A DNA stretch of 64,000 bases from Marivivens donghaensis (GTDB lineage Bacteria; Pseudomonadota; Alphaproteobacteria; Rhodobacterales; Rhodobacteraceae): assembly GCF_011806565.1 (NCBI RefSeq), contig NZ_JAATOP010000001.1, positions 519,418 through 583,417 of the forward strand, in the 5' to 3' direction. Of this stretch, positions 39,580 to 49,625 are shown piece after piece. Position 1 is the stretch's first letter. Each line of letters opens with the position of its first letter. A program made the translations under genes and the position numbers. A model generated the notes under the pieces. The model saw nothing but the letters and a program-made list of their open reading frames with translations. It was not told the origin of the DNA and ran no database searches.

Positions 39580-40841
39580 AGACTTGCTTCTCGCTTATCC
39601 AGCATCGATTGCGTGATGAGCGTCGTGCCTTTCGGCGTGACGCGGAACCACTTCGCATCTTCTTCGGGATCCTCGCCAACGACGAGTCCTTCGGGGATGA
39701 TTACACCGCGATCGATGACAACTTTGCGTAGTCTTGCTGAACGATTAATCACTGCGTAGGGCAGAACCACCGAGTGATCGAGCACAGCATAGGAATTGGT
39801 GTGCACTTCGGTAAAGAGCAGCGAGTTGCGCACCTCGGTTCCCGAAATGATACAGCCGCCCGACACCATCGACGAAATTGCGACGCCGCGGCGGTCCTTT
39901 TCATCGTGGATGAATTTCGCCGGCGGGACGCTTTCCGAATAGGTCCAGATCGGCCAGTCGCGGTCCCAGAGATCCAGTTCGGGGGTGAAGCTGGTGAGGT
40001 CGATGTTGGCTTCCCAGAACGCATCGACGGTGCCGACGTCTTTCCAGTAGGCGGGGGCGCCTTCGTGGCGAACGCAGCTTTCGTCAAAGCGGTGCGCCAT
40101 CGCCTTACCGTTCTTTACGATCTCGGGGATGAGGTCGTTGCCGAAGTCGTGGCTGGAGTTCGGATCGACGGCGTCGGCCTTCAGCAGCTCGCGCAGGAAT
40201 TTCCACGAGAAGACGTAGATGCCCATCGACGCCAGCGCGAGGTTCGGGTCCTCGGGCGTTGCGGGCGGGTCTTTGGGCTTTTCGAGGAACGACGTGATCT
40301 GGCCTTGGTCGTTGGTGGCCATCACGCCGAAGGCGGTGGCCTCCATGCGCGGGACGGTCAGACAGCCGATAGTCACGTCCGCGTTGGTCTCCACGTGCTG
40401 ACGGATCATCAGCTCGTAGTCCATTTTGTAGATGTGGTCGCCCGCGAGGATCACGATGTAATCGACGTCGTAGCTGTCCACGATATCCACGTTCTGCGCG
40501 ACGGCGTCGGCGGTGCCGCGATACCACATGCTTTCGTCCATACGCTGCGAGGCAGGCAGGATGTCGAGGAATTCGTTGCGCTCCGCACGGAAGAAGTTCC
40601 AGCCGCGCTGGACGTGACGGATCAGGCTGTGCGCCTTGTACTGGGTCGCTAGAGCCACCTTTCGAATACCGGAGTTCATCGCGTTCGACAGGGCAAAGTC
40701 GATGATGCGGGTCTTGCCGCCGAAATACACTGCAGGCTTCACGCGGCTATCGGTAAGTTCGTGGAGGCGGCTACCGCGGCCACCGGCCAGAATGAAGGCC
40801 ATCGAGCGCTGCGATAGGCGGCGTTGATTCAGGTTATCCAA
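39576..40841 (-). CDS. glgC: Glucose-1-phosphate adenylyltransferase
   Basis: A 421-residue enzyme making ADP-glucose, the committed and usually allosterically controlled step of glycogen synthesis. The nucleotide loop is '[22 protein letters not shown]'-like at the N-terminus, with '[11 protein letters not shown]' and '[12 protein letters not shown]' (catalytic Asp) in the core and a left-handed beta-helix at the C-terminus. Alphaproteobacterial enzymes are often activated by fructose-6-phosphate and pyruvate. That suits the fructose transporter genes upstream, but it is family knowledge and cannot be read from this sequence. Confidence 0.96.
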   Translation of the reverse strand: MDNLNQRRLSQRSMAFILAGGRGSRLHELTDSRVKPAVYFGGKTRIIDFALSNAMNSGIRKVALATQYKAHSLIRHVQRGWNFFRAERNEFLDILPASQRMDESMWYRGTADAVAQNVDIVDSYDVDYIVILAGDHIYKMDYELMIRQHVETNADVTIGCLTVPRMEATAFGVMATNDQGQITSFLEKPKDPPATPEDPNLALASMGIYVFSWKFLRELLKADAVDPNSSHDFGNDLIPEIVKNGKAMAHRFDESCVRHEGAPAYWKDVGTVDAFWEANIDLTSFTPELDLWDRDWPIWTYSESVPPAKFIHDEKDRRGVAISSMVSGGCIISGTEVRNSLLFTEVHTNSYAVLDHSVVLPYAVINRSARLRKVVIDRGVIIPEGLVVGEDPEEDAKWFRVTPKGTTLITQSMLDKREASL

Positions 40842-40856
40842 TTATTCCTCCCAAAT

Positions 40857-43046
40857 TTATTCGTTATTTCCGGCGACAAAAATCACCGCTGACAATGCGG
40901 GTAACGTGACCCGAATAGAGTGCTGGTGGCCGTGCGCGGAAATGTCCTCGGCCTCGACGCCGCCGAAGTTCCCGACGTTCGCGCCGCCATAACGCTCGCT
41001 GTCGGTGTTCATGGCTTCGCGCCAGAAACCGCCCGACGGCACACCGATGCGGTAGTCTCCGCGTTCGATGGGTGTCATGTTCAGCGCGACCAGTGCGACC
41101 GCGTCATCGGTATTGCCGCGACGCAGATAGGTGAACACCGATTGCTCGGTGTTGCCGCCATCGACCCAGTCGAAGCCCTCGGGCGAGCTGTCGTTCACAT
41201 GCAGCGCCGGCGTGCCCTGATAGAGATTGTTCAAGTCACGTACGAGGTTCTGGATGCCCGCGTGCTTGTGATCACCCAGAAGATCCCAGTCGAGCTGGCG
41301 ATCATGGTTCCACTCGCGCCACTGCGCAAATTCGTTGCCCATGAACATGAGCTTCTTGCCCGGATGGGTCCACATGAAGCCGTAATAGGCGCGCAGGTTC
41401 GCGAATTTCTGCCACTCGTCGCCCGGCATCTTTTCGATCATCGAGCCTTTGCCGTGGACGACTTCATCGTGGCTGATCGGCAGCACAAAGTTCTCCGAAT
41501 AGGCGTAGTGCAGACCGAACGTCATCAGGCTGTGATGGTGTTTGCGGTGGACGGGGTCGAGCTCCATGTACCGCAGCGTGTCGTTCATCCAGCCCATGTT
41601 CCACTTGAAGCCGAAGCCCAGACCGCCGTGGTCGACGGGGGCGGAGACTTTGGGGAATGACGTGCTTTCCTCGGCCACGGTCATGATGCCCGCGAACTCG
41701 CCATAGGTGACGGAGTTCATGTGGCGCAGCATGTCGATGGCCTCGTAATTTTCGCGGCCACCGTCCTTGTTTGGTATCCATTCACCGTCACGGCGGGAAT
41801 AGTCGCGGTATAGCATCGACGCGACCGCATCCACGCGCAGGCCGTCGATGTGGTATTCTTCGAGCCAGTAAAGCGCGTTCGAAATCAGGTAGTTGGACAC
41901 CTCGCGCCGACCGTAGTTGTAGATCAGCGTGTTCCAGTCTTGATGGAAGCCTTCCTTCGGATCGGCGTGCTCGTAGAGCGACGTGCCGTCGAATTTCGCC
42001 AATCCATGGGGGTCGGTGGGGAAGTGCGCAGGCACCCAGTCGATGATGATGCCAATGCCCGCAGTGTGCGCGGCGTCGACCAGATCGCGGAATTCATGCG
42101 GCGGGCCGAAACGAATGGTCGGAGCGTACATGCCCACCGGCTGATAGCCCCACGAGCCTTCGAACGGATATTCGGAGAGCGGCAGGAACTCGATATGGGT
42201 AAAGCCCAGGTCCTTGACATAGCCGACCAGTTGCTCAGCGGCTTCCTTGTAGGACAGGGGGCGGTTGCCGTCGTCGACCACGCGGCGCCACGATCCGAGG
42301 TGGACCTCGTAGATCGAAATCGGCGCGTTGCGGTTCTGCGCCTCGGCGCGGGTTTCCATCCAGCCCGCGTCGCGCCAGCCGTAGCCGCCAAGGTCACGGA
42401 TGATGCTCGCGGTTTCGGGCGCGTGCTGCGCGCCAAAGCCGACGGGGTCTGCCTTCAGATGGCGTTCGCCTTCCGCGCCGATGATATCGTATTTATACCG
42501 CTGGCCGTCGTGCGCGGCGGGGATGAAAATCTCCCACACGCCGGAATTGCCACGACGGCGGAGCACATGGCGGCGGTTGTCCCAGTTGTTGAAGTCGCCA
42601 ATGATCGACACGCGCTTGGCGTTCGGGGCCCACACGGCGAAGTGGGTGCCTTCGACATATTCGTGGACGATGGTGTGCGCGCCGAGGATCTTCCACAGGC
42701 GGCGGTGTTTGCCCTCGCCAAAGTAGTAATCGTCCTCGCCCGACAACACCGGCCCGAAGCTATAGGCATCGTCATATTCCCAGCGGTTGCCGAAGCCATC
42801 GTCGGCGCGCAGTTTGTACCGCGCGTCGCCAGGGACCTTGCCGCCGTATACGCCGCCGCCCAGTCGCTCCAACGGATAGACTTGGCCGTCGACGAGTGCG
42901 TCGAGCGATGCCGTGTCAGGAGCGATAGCGGTAACATAACGGTCCGGGCCTCGGCCCCGAGGGCCGAGATATTGGAAGTTGTCGGCACAGTGGCCGGAGT
43001 TCAACGCGTCGAGAATCTCGCCCGACAGAAATGGTTCAGCCGTCAT
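40857..43046 (-). CDS. glgB: 1,4-alpha-glucan branching enzyme
   Basis: A 729-residue GH13 enzyme that creates alpha-1,6 branches. It has an N-terminal extension and CBM48 domain ('GTHFAVWAPNAKRVSIIGDF', about 133-152). The barrel includes 'DWVPAHFPTD', 'GLRVDAVASMLYRDYSR' (nucleophile Asp), 'TVAEESTSFP' (acid Glu) and 'LPISHDEVVHGKGSM'. First of the five glg genes; 15 bases from glgC and 59 bases after frcK, so it may be read from the frc promoter as well. Confidence 0.96.
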   Translation of the reverse strand: MTAEPFLSGEILDALNSGHCADNFQYLGPRGRGPDRYVTAIAPDTASLDALVDGQVYPLERLGGGVYGGKVPGDARYKLRADDGFGNRWEYDDAYSFGPVLSGEDDYYFGEGKHRRLWKILGAHTIVHEYVEGTHFAVWAPNAKRVSIIGDFNNWDNRRHVLRRRGNSGVWEIFIPAAHDGQRYKYDIIGAEGERHLKADPVGFGAQHAPETASIIRDLGGYGWRDAGWMETRAEAQNRNAPISIYEVHLGSWRRVVDDGNRPLSYKEAAEQLVGYVKDLGFTHIEFLPLSEYPFEGSWGYQPVGMYAPTIRFGPPHEFRDLVDAAHTAGIGIIIDWVPAHFPTDPHGLAKFDGTSLYEHADPKEGFHQDWNTLIYNYGRREVSNYLISNALYWLEEYHIDGLRVDAVASMLYRDYSRRDGEWIPNKDGGRENYEAIDMLRHMNSVTYGEFAGIMTVAEESTSFPKVSAPVDHGGLGFGFKWNMGWMNDTLRYMELDPVHRKHHHSLMTFGLHYAYSENFVLPISHDEVVHGKGSMIEKMPGDEWQKFANLRAYYGFMWTHPGKKLMFMGNEFAQWREWNHDRQLDWDLLGDHKHAGIQNLVRDLNNLYQGTPALHVNDSSPEGFDWVDGGNTEQSVFTYLRRGNTDDAVALVALNMTPIERGDYRIGVPSGGFWREAMNTDSERYGGANVGNFGGVEAEDISAHGHQHSIRVTLPALSAVIFVAGNNE

Positions 43047-43105
43047 GCCCCAAGTCTATGGTGGATTTCCGTGACGGCAACATATTATCCTAAAGAATAG
43101 ACTAT

Positions 43106-43747
43106 TTAGTTGCCGTTCACACCATCCAGTGTGATGTCACACGGCAAAGCACGTTCAATCACACGGATTGCGTTAGGCACATCATTGCTCTCTGCACGGC
43201 GCAGGGCATTCGCCCGCGAGTGGTTAAGTGAAAGCCAACGCTGCAAGAGGCGGGCGCGCAGTTCAGGCAGGGGAACGTCCCAGCGGATGGTGAGGTCCCA
43301 CAGGTCCGCCAGATCGCGCCACGGTGCCTCGTCGAACATGAGGTAATTACCCTCGACGATCACGACCTGACAATTCGCCGGCACATAGCCCGATCCTGCG
43401 ATGGACAGGTCGCGTGTGCGGTCGAAGGTGGGATGGAACACCTGTCCGCCTGCACGCAGACGGCGGATCATCTCGATGAAGCCTTGGGCGTCGAACGTCT
43501 CTGGCGCGCCTTTGCGCGGACGCATCCCCATTTCGTCGAGGATCGCGTTGTCGAGGTGGAAGCCGTCCATCGGGACGACTGCCGCCGGAATTTTGCTGAG
43601 GGTCAGACGCCGCAGAAGTTCTTCCGAAAGGGTGGACTTGCCGCTGGCGGGGGCGCCCGTGAGGGCAACAAGGATACGCTCCTTGCCTTCACGGGCTTTT
43701 TCGATCGCTTCGAGGACCAAATTGGATCGATTGGTAAGGTCCTGCAT
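43106..43747 (-). CDS. frcK: P-loop kinase of the fructose transport cluster (FrcK-like)
   Basis: A 213-residue P-loop kinase related to uridine and pantothenate kinases. Walker A is 'GAPASGKST' (31-39), and 'PMDGFHLDNAILDEMG' (about 57-72) is the substrate/catalytic region typical of the nucleoside-kinase-like group. In Sinorhizobium meliloti the corresponding gene frcK sits in the same position behind the fructose ABC transporter genes. Its substrate there is not firmly known. Ten bases after frcA; a fructose or fructose-phosphate kinase is possible but not proven. Confidence 0.82.
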   Translation of the reverse strand: MQDLTNRSNLVLEAIEKAREGKERILVALTGAPASGKSTLSEELLRRLTLSKIPAAVVPMDGFHLDNAILDEMGMRPRKGAPETFDAQGFIEMIRRLRAGGQVFHPTFDRTRDLSIAGSGYVPANCQVVIVEGNYLMFDEAPWRDLADLWDLTIRWDVPLPELRARLLQRWLSLNHSRANALRRAESNDVPNAIRVIERALPCDITLDGVNGN

Positions 43748-43757
43748 TGCTCTTTCC

Positions 43758-44534
43758 TTATGCCGGTGTGAGCTCCGTTTCGGGCTCTTTGGCTCCAGTC
43801 ATATACGCGACTGCGTCAGACATGGTATGGTTTTTCGGATCAATTACGCACAAACGTTTACCCAATCTGTGAACGTGAATGCGGTCCGCCAGTTCAAAGA
43901 CGTGCGGCATGTTGTGGCTGATCAGGATGATCGGAATGCCGCGCGATTTGACGTCCTGGATCAGTTCCAGAACGCGGCGGCTTTCCTTCACACCCAGCGC
44001 AGCGGTCGGCTCGTCGAGGATAATGACGCGCGATCCGAATGCAGCCGCGCGGGCCACGGCTACGCCCTGACGCTGACCGCCCGAAAGGGTCTCCACCGCC
44101 TGATTGATGTTCTGGATCGTCATCAGGCCCAGATCGTTCAGCTTCTGACGGGCGAAGTCTTCCATCCGCTTGTGGTCGAGCTGGCGGAACACGCTGCCCA
44201 TGATGCCCGGCTTACGCAGTTCGCGGCCCATGAACATGTTGTCCGCAATGGACAGGGCAGGGGACATTGCCAGCTGCTGGTACACCGTTTCGATGCCGGC
44301 TTCGCGGGCCTCGTTCGGGCTGCCGAACTGGACGCGCTTACCGTCGAGGTAGATCTCGCCCTCGTCGGGCGTCACCGCGCCCGACAGCGCTTTGATGAGC
44401 GTCGATTTACCTGCGCCGTTGTCGCCGATGACCGCGAGGATCTCACCCGGATAGAGTTCGAAGTCGCAGTGGTCCATCGCGACCACTTTGCCGTAGCGCT
44501 TGACGAGGTTCTTTGCGTGAAGGATCGGTTCCAT
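43758..44534 (-). CDS. frcA: Fructose ABC transporter, ATP-binding protein
   Basis: A 258-residue single-domain ATPase of the carbohydrate uptake 2 family. Walker A is 'GDNGAGKST', the signature 'LSGGQRQGVAVARAA' and Walker B 'VIILDEPTAALG', with 'ISHNMPHV' containing the switch histidine. Unlike RbsA it has one ATPase domain only, as FrcA does. ATG at 44534; the start shares one base with the frcC stop (TAATG). It energises import of fructose and probably other monosaccharides through FrcC. Confidence 0.9.
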   Translation of the reverse strand: MEPILHAKNLVKRYGKVVAMDHCDFELYPGEILAVIGDNGAGKSTLIKALSGAVTPDEGEIYLDGKRVQFGSPNEAREAGIETVYQQLAMSPALSIADNMFMGRELRKPGIMGSVFRQLDHKRMEDFARQKLNDLGLMTIQNINQAVETLSGGQRQGVAVARAAAFGSRVIILDEPTAALGVKESRRVLELIQDVKSRGIPIILISHNMPHVFELADRIHVHRLGKRLCVIDPKNHTMSDAVAYMTGAKEPETELTPA

Positions 44535-45637
44535 TATGCAGTCGCCTTTCTGATCCACTGGTCCACAGCCACAGCGCCGATGATGAGCGCGCCGATGAGC
44601 AGGTAAGTCCACTGGGCGTCAGCACCCAGCAGGCGCAGGCCGAGGGTGAACACACCCACGATGATCGCGCCGAAGATCATGCCGAGGATCGAGCCGCGTC
44701 CACCGAAGAGGGAGATGCCGCCGATCACCACAGCGGTGATGGAGTCGATGTTTGCCAGCTGGCCCGAGGTCGGCGAAACCGAACCGATACGGCCGATGAG
44801 CGCCCAGCCTGCGAAGGCACAGATGAGGCCCGACAGCATGTAGACCGAGATGAGGGTGTTGCGGGTGTTCACGCCCGAAAGCTCTGCCGCTTCGATGTCG
44901 TCGCCCACCGCATAGATGTGGCGGCCGTAAGCGGTCTGGCGCAGCACGTAGGCGAGGATGATGACGAGCAGGATCATGAAGACCACACCGTACGTGAAGA
45001 CCGCTCCTCCCACGCGGAAACTGTTGCCGAAGAACTGGAGCAGCGGTGCGCTGGCTTCGATTTCCTGGCTGCGGATGGTTTCGTTAGCCGAGTACAGGAA
45101 GTTGGTTGCCAGAACGATCTGCCACATGCCGAGCGTCACAATGAACGGTGGCAGTTTGACGACAGCGACGAGGAAGCCGTTGATGAAGCCGCAGATCGAA
45201 CCGCAGAGCAGGCCGCAGACAACTGCGATTTCGGGCGGCAGGCCGTAGCGGAACGCAAACTGGCCCATGACGACCGAGGACAGCACCATGATTGCGCCGA
45301 CCGAAAGGTCGATGCCCGCGGTCAGGATGACCAGCGATTGCGCTGCGCCGACGATGCCGACGATCTGGATCTGCTGGAGAATGAGTGTCATCGAGAACGG
45401 CGAGAAGAAGCGGAAGCGATCCCCTTCACCAATTCCCAGAGCGCCAAGAATTGCGGTCCCGTCGATGGCAACAGCAAAGATGATGAGCGAGGCGATAAGC
45501 ACGATCAGCGGAACGAGCGACGGCGTCACGTGGAGCCGGTGCTGGAAACGCTGGAATGCAGATTTGTGATTGTCCTCGAACGCAGCGACGGCATCTGCCC
45601 TATTGGCCGCGCTTTCGTAATTTTCCGTTCCTGACAC
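44534..45637 (-). CDS. frcC: Fructose ABC transporter, permease
   Basis: A 367-residue inner-membrane permease of the RbsC/FrcC family with about ten helices. 'ILTAGIDLSVGAIMVLSSV' (about 102-120) is the hallmark near helix 3, and 'SVYMLSGLICAFAGWALIGR' is the coupling region. It starts 97 bases after frcB behind an intercistronic hairpin and is coupled to frcA. Forms the channel for FrcB-delivered sugar. Confidence 0.9.
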   Translation of the reverse strand: MSGTENYESAANRADAVAAFEDNHKSAFQRFQHRLHVTPSLVPLIVLIASLIIFAVAIDGTAILGALGIGEGDRFRFFSPFSMTLILQQIQIVGIVGAAQSLVILTAGIDLSVGAIMVLSSVVMGQFAFRYGLPPEIAVVCGLLCGSICGFINGFLVAVVKLPPFIVTLGMWQIVLATNFLYSANETIRSQEIEASAPLLQFFGNSFRVGGAVFTYGVVFMILLVIILAYVLRQTAYGRHIYAVGDDIEAAELSGVNTRNTLISVYMLSGLICAFAGWALIGRIGSVSPTSGQLANIDSITAVVIGGISLFGGRGSILGMIFGAIIVGVFTLGLRLLGADAQWTYLLIGALIIGAVAVDQWIRKATA

Positions 45638-45685
45638 GGTGCCCTCCAGAGATATCCCAAGAAACGTTATGCGTTTCTTCTAGAG

Positions 45686-45713
45686 AAAAGGGGCAGGCCG
45701 AAGCCCGCCCCTC
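45686..45713 (-). terminator. Intercistronic hairpin after frcB
   Basis: On the minus strand, GGGGCGGGC-TTCG-GCCTGCCCC followed by TTTT, located 22 bases beyond the frcB stop. It is a classic partial terminator or 3' stabiliser that lets the binding protein be made in excess over the permease. Confidence 0.8.
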
Positions 45714-45734
45714 GAAGATTTGTTAAATTGGCTA

Positions 45735-46751
45735 TTAGCCCCAGCAGAGGTCGGTGCCTTCGGCGACCGAGATCGAGTCGACGCCGTCAACTGCCTTGTC
45801 GGTGACCAGAGCCACGCCGGTGTCGAAGAAGTCCTTGCCTTCGGTCGGCTGCGGCAGGGTGCCGTCAGCTGCGTACTGGGCAATCGCTTCGATGCCGAGC
45901 GAAGCCATCAGCAGCGGGTACTGCTGCGAGGTCGCGCCGATCACGCCGTCAGCAACGTTCTGGATGCCCGGGCAGCCGCCGTCGACCGAAACGATCAGGA
46001 CGTCGTTTTCACGGCCGATCGACTTCAGAGCTTCGTAAGCGCCGGCAGCAGCCGGTTCGTTGATGGTGTAGACAACGTTGATCATCGGCTCGACAGCGAG
46101 AAGGGCTTCCATAGCCTTGCGGCCGCCTTCTTCGTTACCTGCGGTGACTTCGTTGCCGACGATACGGTCATCTTCTTCGTCGCCCCACTTGTTCGGGTCG
46201 CCGAGGTCGATGCCGAAGCCCTGAAGGAAGCCTTGGTCGCGCAGAACGCCAACGGTCGGCTGCGAAACGGCGAGGTCGAGCATTGCGATCTTGGCGTTGG
46301 CTGCGTCGTCACCCAGTGCACCGGCAGCCCACTGACCGATCAGTTCGCCAGCAAGGAAGTTGTCGGTTGCGAAGGTTGCGTCAGCAGCGTCGATCGGGCT
46401 CAGCGGGGTGTCGAGAGCGATGACGAGCAGGCCGTTTTCACGAGCCATTTCGACCGAGTTCACGATTGCGCTGGTGTCCGAAGCGGTCAGCAGGATACCC
46501 GATGCGCCTTCGGCGATGCAGGTTTCGATAGCAGCAACCTGGGTTTCGTGGTCGCCGTCGACCTTACCAGCGAAGGTCAGCAGGTTGATGCCGAGCTCTT
46601 CAGCCTTGGCAGTCGCACCTTCGCGCATCTTCACGAAGAACGGGTTGGTATCGGTCTTGGTGATCAGGCACGCGGTGGTGTGGTCATCAGCCGAAGCAGC
46701 GCCAGCCATAGCAACGAGGGCCAGTGCGGACCCAGCAAGAAGTTTTTTCAT
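45735..46751 (-). CDS. frcB: Fructose ABC transporter, periplasmic binding protein
   Basis: A 338-residue type I periplasmic binding protein. The first 22 residues '[20 protein letters not shown]' plus AD form a Sec signal peptide with cleavage after ASA. The mature part begins '[20 protein letters not shown]', matching FrcB-type proteins. The ATG at 46751 has GGGAGGAA upstream. First gene of frcBCAK. In S. meliloti the homologue binds fructose, ribose and mannose; the exact range here is inferred. Confidence 0.9.
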   Translation of the reverse strand: MKKLLAGSALALVAMAGAASADDHTTACLITKTDTNPFFVKMREGATAKAEELGINLLTFAGKVDGDHETQVAAIETCIAEGASGILLTASDTSAIVNSVEMARENGLLVIALDTPLSPIDAADATFATDNFLAGELIGQWAAGALGDDAANAKIAMLDLAVSQPTVGVLRDQGFLQGFGIDLGDPNKWGDEEDDRIVGNEVTAGNEEGGRKAMEALLAVEPMINVVYTINEPAAAGAYEALKSIGRENDVLIVSVDGGCPGIQNVADGVIGATSQQYPLLMASLGIEAIAQYAADGTLPQPTEGKDFFDTGVALVTDKAVDGVDSISVAEGTDLCWG

Positions 46752-46818
46752 GTTTTCCTCCCAATGCTGCGGGGCATTCCTCAAGCCTGATCCGCAGCAG
46801 TTTCACTTTGAACACCTT

Positions 46819-46848
46819 TATCAAGGACGATTCGTCGGGCGCCGTCAA
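46819..46848 (-). promoter_or_regulatory. Candidate promoter of frcBCAK
   Basis: On the minus strand, TTGACG (46848-46843), an 18-base spacer and TTGATA (46824-46819), about 68 bases before the frcB ATG. Confidence 0.45.
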
Positions 46849-46853
46849 TATTT

Positions 46854-46868
46854 AAATCAGTCTGATTT
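46854..46868. promoter_or_regulatory. Perfect palindrome in the frcB-fucU intergenic region
   Basis: AAATCAG-T-CTGATTT, a perfect 15-base palindrome five bases upstream of the -35 of the frcB promoter. It lies in the divergent region shared with fucU and the ROK regulator gene, the expected operator for that regulator. Confidence 0.6.
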
Positions 46869-46930
46869 ATTTATTGACATCGGAGCGCCGTGAGAGTGAG
46901 GCTGGGGGCGGAGGAGACAAGGGAAAAGCT

Positions 46931-47356
46931 ATGCTTATAGGTATTCCGGCCTTACTGGGGCCCGATCTGTTGTACACGCTGCGCGCGATGGGACACGGAG
47001 ACGAGATTGCAATCGTGGATGGTAACTACCCGTCACTGGCCCATGCAAAAAGGCTGGTGCGCGTGGATGGTGCAAACCTTTGTGACACGCTAAGGGCGAT
47101 CCTGACGGTCATGCCGCTGGACCATGTGGTTCAGCCCGCATTCCGGTCGTCGGAAAACAACGACCCGACTCGGCGCGCCAAGGTGCACGACGAGATCGAA
47201 GCCGTTTTTGCGGAAATGACACCCGATATTCAGGTGGAGGCCATCGACGGCGATCATTTGTATTCTCGCGTGAAAGAAGCACACACGGTTGTCGCGACGA
47301 TGGAGCCTGCTCTATATGCCAACGTGATATTAAGAAAAGGTATCATCTGGCCCTGA
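46931..47356 (+). CDS. fucU: RbsD/FucU family sugar mutarotase
   Basis: A 141-residue protein of the RbsD/FucU family that speeds the interchange of sugar anomers so the right form enters a pathway. The opening 'MLIGIPALLGPDLLYTLRAM' and 'GHGDEIAIVDGNYPS' (catalytic histidine about 22) are diagnostic; overall length fits FucU. The ATG at 46931 gives the normal N-terminus. It is divergent from frcB and 24 bases ahead of the ROK regulator gene. The likely substrate is the sugar taken up by Frc, but fucose is possible. Confidence 0.88.
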   Translation: MLIGIPALLGPDLLYTLRAMGHGDEIAIVDGNYPSLAHAKRLVRVDGANLCDTLRAILTVMPLDHVVQPAFRSSENNDPTRRAKVHDEIEAVFAEMTPDIQVEAIDGDHLYSRVKEAHTVVATMEPALYANVILRKGIIWP

Positions 47357-47380
47357 ACCGGATGAACGTGGCAGCGGGCA

Positions 47381-48598
47381 ATGGAAGAGCAAATTACAGA
47401 ATGGCGCGGCGGCAGAGCGGCCAACCCGCGCGGGACAAACCAGTCGGGTCTAAGGGCCTATAACGAACGGCTGGTTCTTTCCATGCTGCACAGACAAGGC
47501 GCGATGGCGGGCAGCGATGTTGCACGCCTTGCCGGTTTGTCTGCGCAGACAGTCTCTGTGATCATGCGGCGGCTCGAACAGGACGGCCTACTGCTGCGCG
47601 GCGATCCCGTGCGCGGCAAGGTCGGCAAACCGTCTGTGCCCATGAGTGTGAACCCCGACGGCGCGTTTGCCATCGGCCTCAAGATCGGCCGCCGTACCGC
47701 TGATCTGGTATTAGCGGATCTTATGGGTCAGCCGCGTATCCAGCTCCATGCGGCCTACCGCTACCCGATGCCCGAAGCGATTGTCGATTTCCTCAAGGAC
47801 GGCATCGCGACCATCAAGCGCGAATTGACCAAGGAAGAATTCGGCCGCATCGCGGGTATCGGGATCGCCAAGCCGTATGAAATCTGGAGCTGGCACGAAT
47901 CCATCGGCGCGCCCGAAGGCGAGATTGCCCGCTGGAAGTTGCTCAACTTCGAAGACGAAATCGCCCAGTTCACCCATCTGCCGGTTTACGTAGACAATGA
48001 CGCCACCGCCGCCTGCCGTGCGGAGCATATCTATGGGCGGGGCAGGGAGCTTGGCAGCTTCGGCTACTTCTATATCGGCTCGTTCGTCGGCGGCGGCATC
48101 GTTCTGAATGACACTGTCTTCGACGGCGCGCTCGGCAACGCGGGCTCGTTCGGCTCGCTCCCCGCCCGGCGCGCGGATGGTACTGCTTGCCAGTTGGTCG
48201 ATGCGGCGTCGCTCTATCTATTAGAAGCCGATCTTGCCCGTGCGGGTGTCGATCCTAGTCGGCTTTGGGTGCAGCCTCAGGAATGGAGCGACTTTTCCGA
48301 CGTCCTTGATGATTGGATCGAACGCACGTCCGCCCAGTTGGCGCAGGCCTGTCTGACCGTCTGCGCCGTGGTCGATTTCGACACCATCCTTCTGGACGGT
48401 GCGTTTCCTGAGGCCGTCCGCAAACGGATGGTCGAACGGACGCGCAGCATCATGTCGAGCCTCGATCATCGCGGCCTCATCATTCCGAAGCTCGAAGGTG
48501 GAACAATCGGGCGTAACGCCCGCGCGCTGGGCGCAGCGTCCGCTCCGATGTTCTCGCAATTCCTGCTGAATACCCATGCGGGGTTTGCACAAGGCTGA
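47381..48598 (+). CDS. frcR: ROK family transcriptional regulator (FrcR-like)
   Basis: A 405-residue repressor. The N-terminal winged helix (about 28-80, 'AGSDVARLAGLSAQTVSVIM') is followed by a ROK sugar-kinase-like domain with 'VYVDNDATAACRAEH' and 'YIGSFVGGGIVLND'. The zinc-binding cysteine cluster of ROK kinases is not evident, as in many regulators. It is adjacent to and divergent from frcBCAK. In S. meliloti frcR has the same position and family. The palindrome at 46854-46868 is its likely target. Confidence 0.85.
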   Translation: MEEQITEWRGGRAANPRGTNQSGLRAYNERLVLSMLHRQGAMAGSDVARLAGLSAQTVSVIMRRLEQDGLLLRGDPVRGKVGKPSVPMSVNPDGAFAIGLKIGRRTADLVLADLMGQPRIQLHAAYRYPMPEAIVDFLKDGIATIKRELTKEEFGRIAGIGIAKPYEIWSWHESIGAPEGEIARWKLLNFEDEIAQFTHLPVYVDNDATAACRAEHIYGRGRELGSFGYFYIGSFVGGGIVLNDTVFDGALGNAGSFGSLPARRADGTACQLVDAASLYLLEADLARAGVDPSRLWVQPQEWSDFSDVLDDWIERTSAQLAQACLTVCAVVDFDTILLDGAFPEAVRKRMVERTRSIMSSLDHRGLIIPKLEGGTIGRNARALGAASAPMFSQFLLNTHAGFAQG

Positions 48599-48650
48599 TC
48601 GCTTGATACCTGACGGAGTCGAGCCAGTTTGAAGGCTGGAAGCGACAGGT

Positions 48651-49529
48651 ATGAGAATGCATCTCAAGAAACTGGCCAAGGAGTTGGTCGAAATCTACAT
48701 CGAAAGTGGCCTTGATATGGTCGCCGCTGGCATCGCGTTTTACGGGATGTTTTCGATATTTCCCGCCGTGGCTGCGTCCATCGCGATCTTCGGCCTGATT
48801 GCTGACCCGTCGGTCATCAACGATCAGCTCCAGCTGTTGCACGGCGTAATCCCGTCGGATGTCTTCGACATCTTCCAGAAACAGATTAACTCGCTGCTCG
48901 CTGCGGAAGATACCGCGCTGGGCTGGACCACAGTGGTGTCTGTCGGGCTGGCCACATGGTCGGCGAGGGCAGGGGTCGCCTCACTCATCCGCGGGCTGAA
49001 CGCGATACAAGGCGTGCCGCCGCGCACTGGTCTCTGGGCCATTCTGGCATCCATCATGCTGACGGTTTCCCTACTTGCGGTTGCGCTAATCGCCTTGGCG
49101 CTGGTCGTGGTGGTGCCGATTGTCCTGAATTTCATCCCCTACGCGAGACAATGGGGTTTTACTATCGCTCTGATAAGATGGGGGGTTGCTTTATTCGTAC
49201 TTTTGGCGGCACTCAGCATTCTCTACCGATTCGGTCCGAACACAACACGCCGTTTTCGCGTGGGTTGGCTCACTCCAGGGGCTGTTCTGACTGTTGTATT
49301 TTGGCTTCTGGCCTCTTGGGGCTTCTCTTTCTACCTCGCGAACTTCGGGCGCTACAATGAGGTCTATGGATCACTAGGTGCTGTGGTCGCGATGCTTATG
49401 TGGCTCTATATATCGTCGTTTTTGATACTTCTTGGGGCTGCGCTCAATATTGCGTGGCTCAGATCCGGAATCGAAGAACTCGAAGTCTCGAAAATCGGGC
49501 GCCGCAAAAAAGCCACCTCGGGGACATAA
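48651..49529 (+). CDS. YihY/BrkB family inner-membrane protein
   Basis: A 292-residue integral membrane protein with about six helices. 'MVAAGIAFYGMFSIFPAVAASIAIFG' (about 24-49) is the family hallmark, and 'GSLGAVVAMLMWLYISSFLILLGAALN' lies near the C-terminus. The family was once annotated as ribonuclease BN, which is incorrect; its function is not established. The gene stands alone, about 50 bases after frcR and before the adhesin locus. Confidence 0.88.
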   Translation: MRMHLKKLAKELVEIYIESGLDMVAAGIAFYGMFSIFPAVAASIAIFGLIADPSVINDQLQLLHGVIPSDVFDIFQKQINSLLAAEDTALGWTTVVSVGLATWSARAGVASLIRGLNAIQGVPPRTGLWAILASIMLTVSLLAVALIALALVVVVPIVLNFIPYARQWGFTIALIRWGVALFVLLAALSILYRFGPNTTRRFRVGWLTPGAVLTVVFWLLASWGFSFYLANFGRYNEVYGSLGAVVAMLMWLYISSFLILLGAALNIAWLRSGIEELEVSKIGRRKKATSGT

Positions 49530-49625
49530 TCACTAGCCAAAAGGATACATTTCACTTATCCACAAAGAAAAAAATCAATCCGGCAACAGGCTTAACGCCG
49601 GAATTTTGTGAGGTGGAGTAGTACA

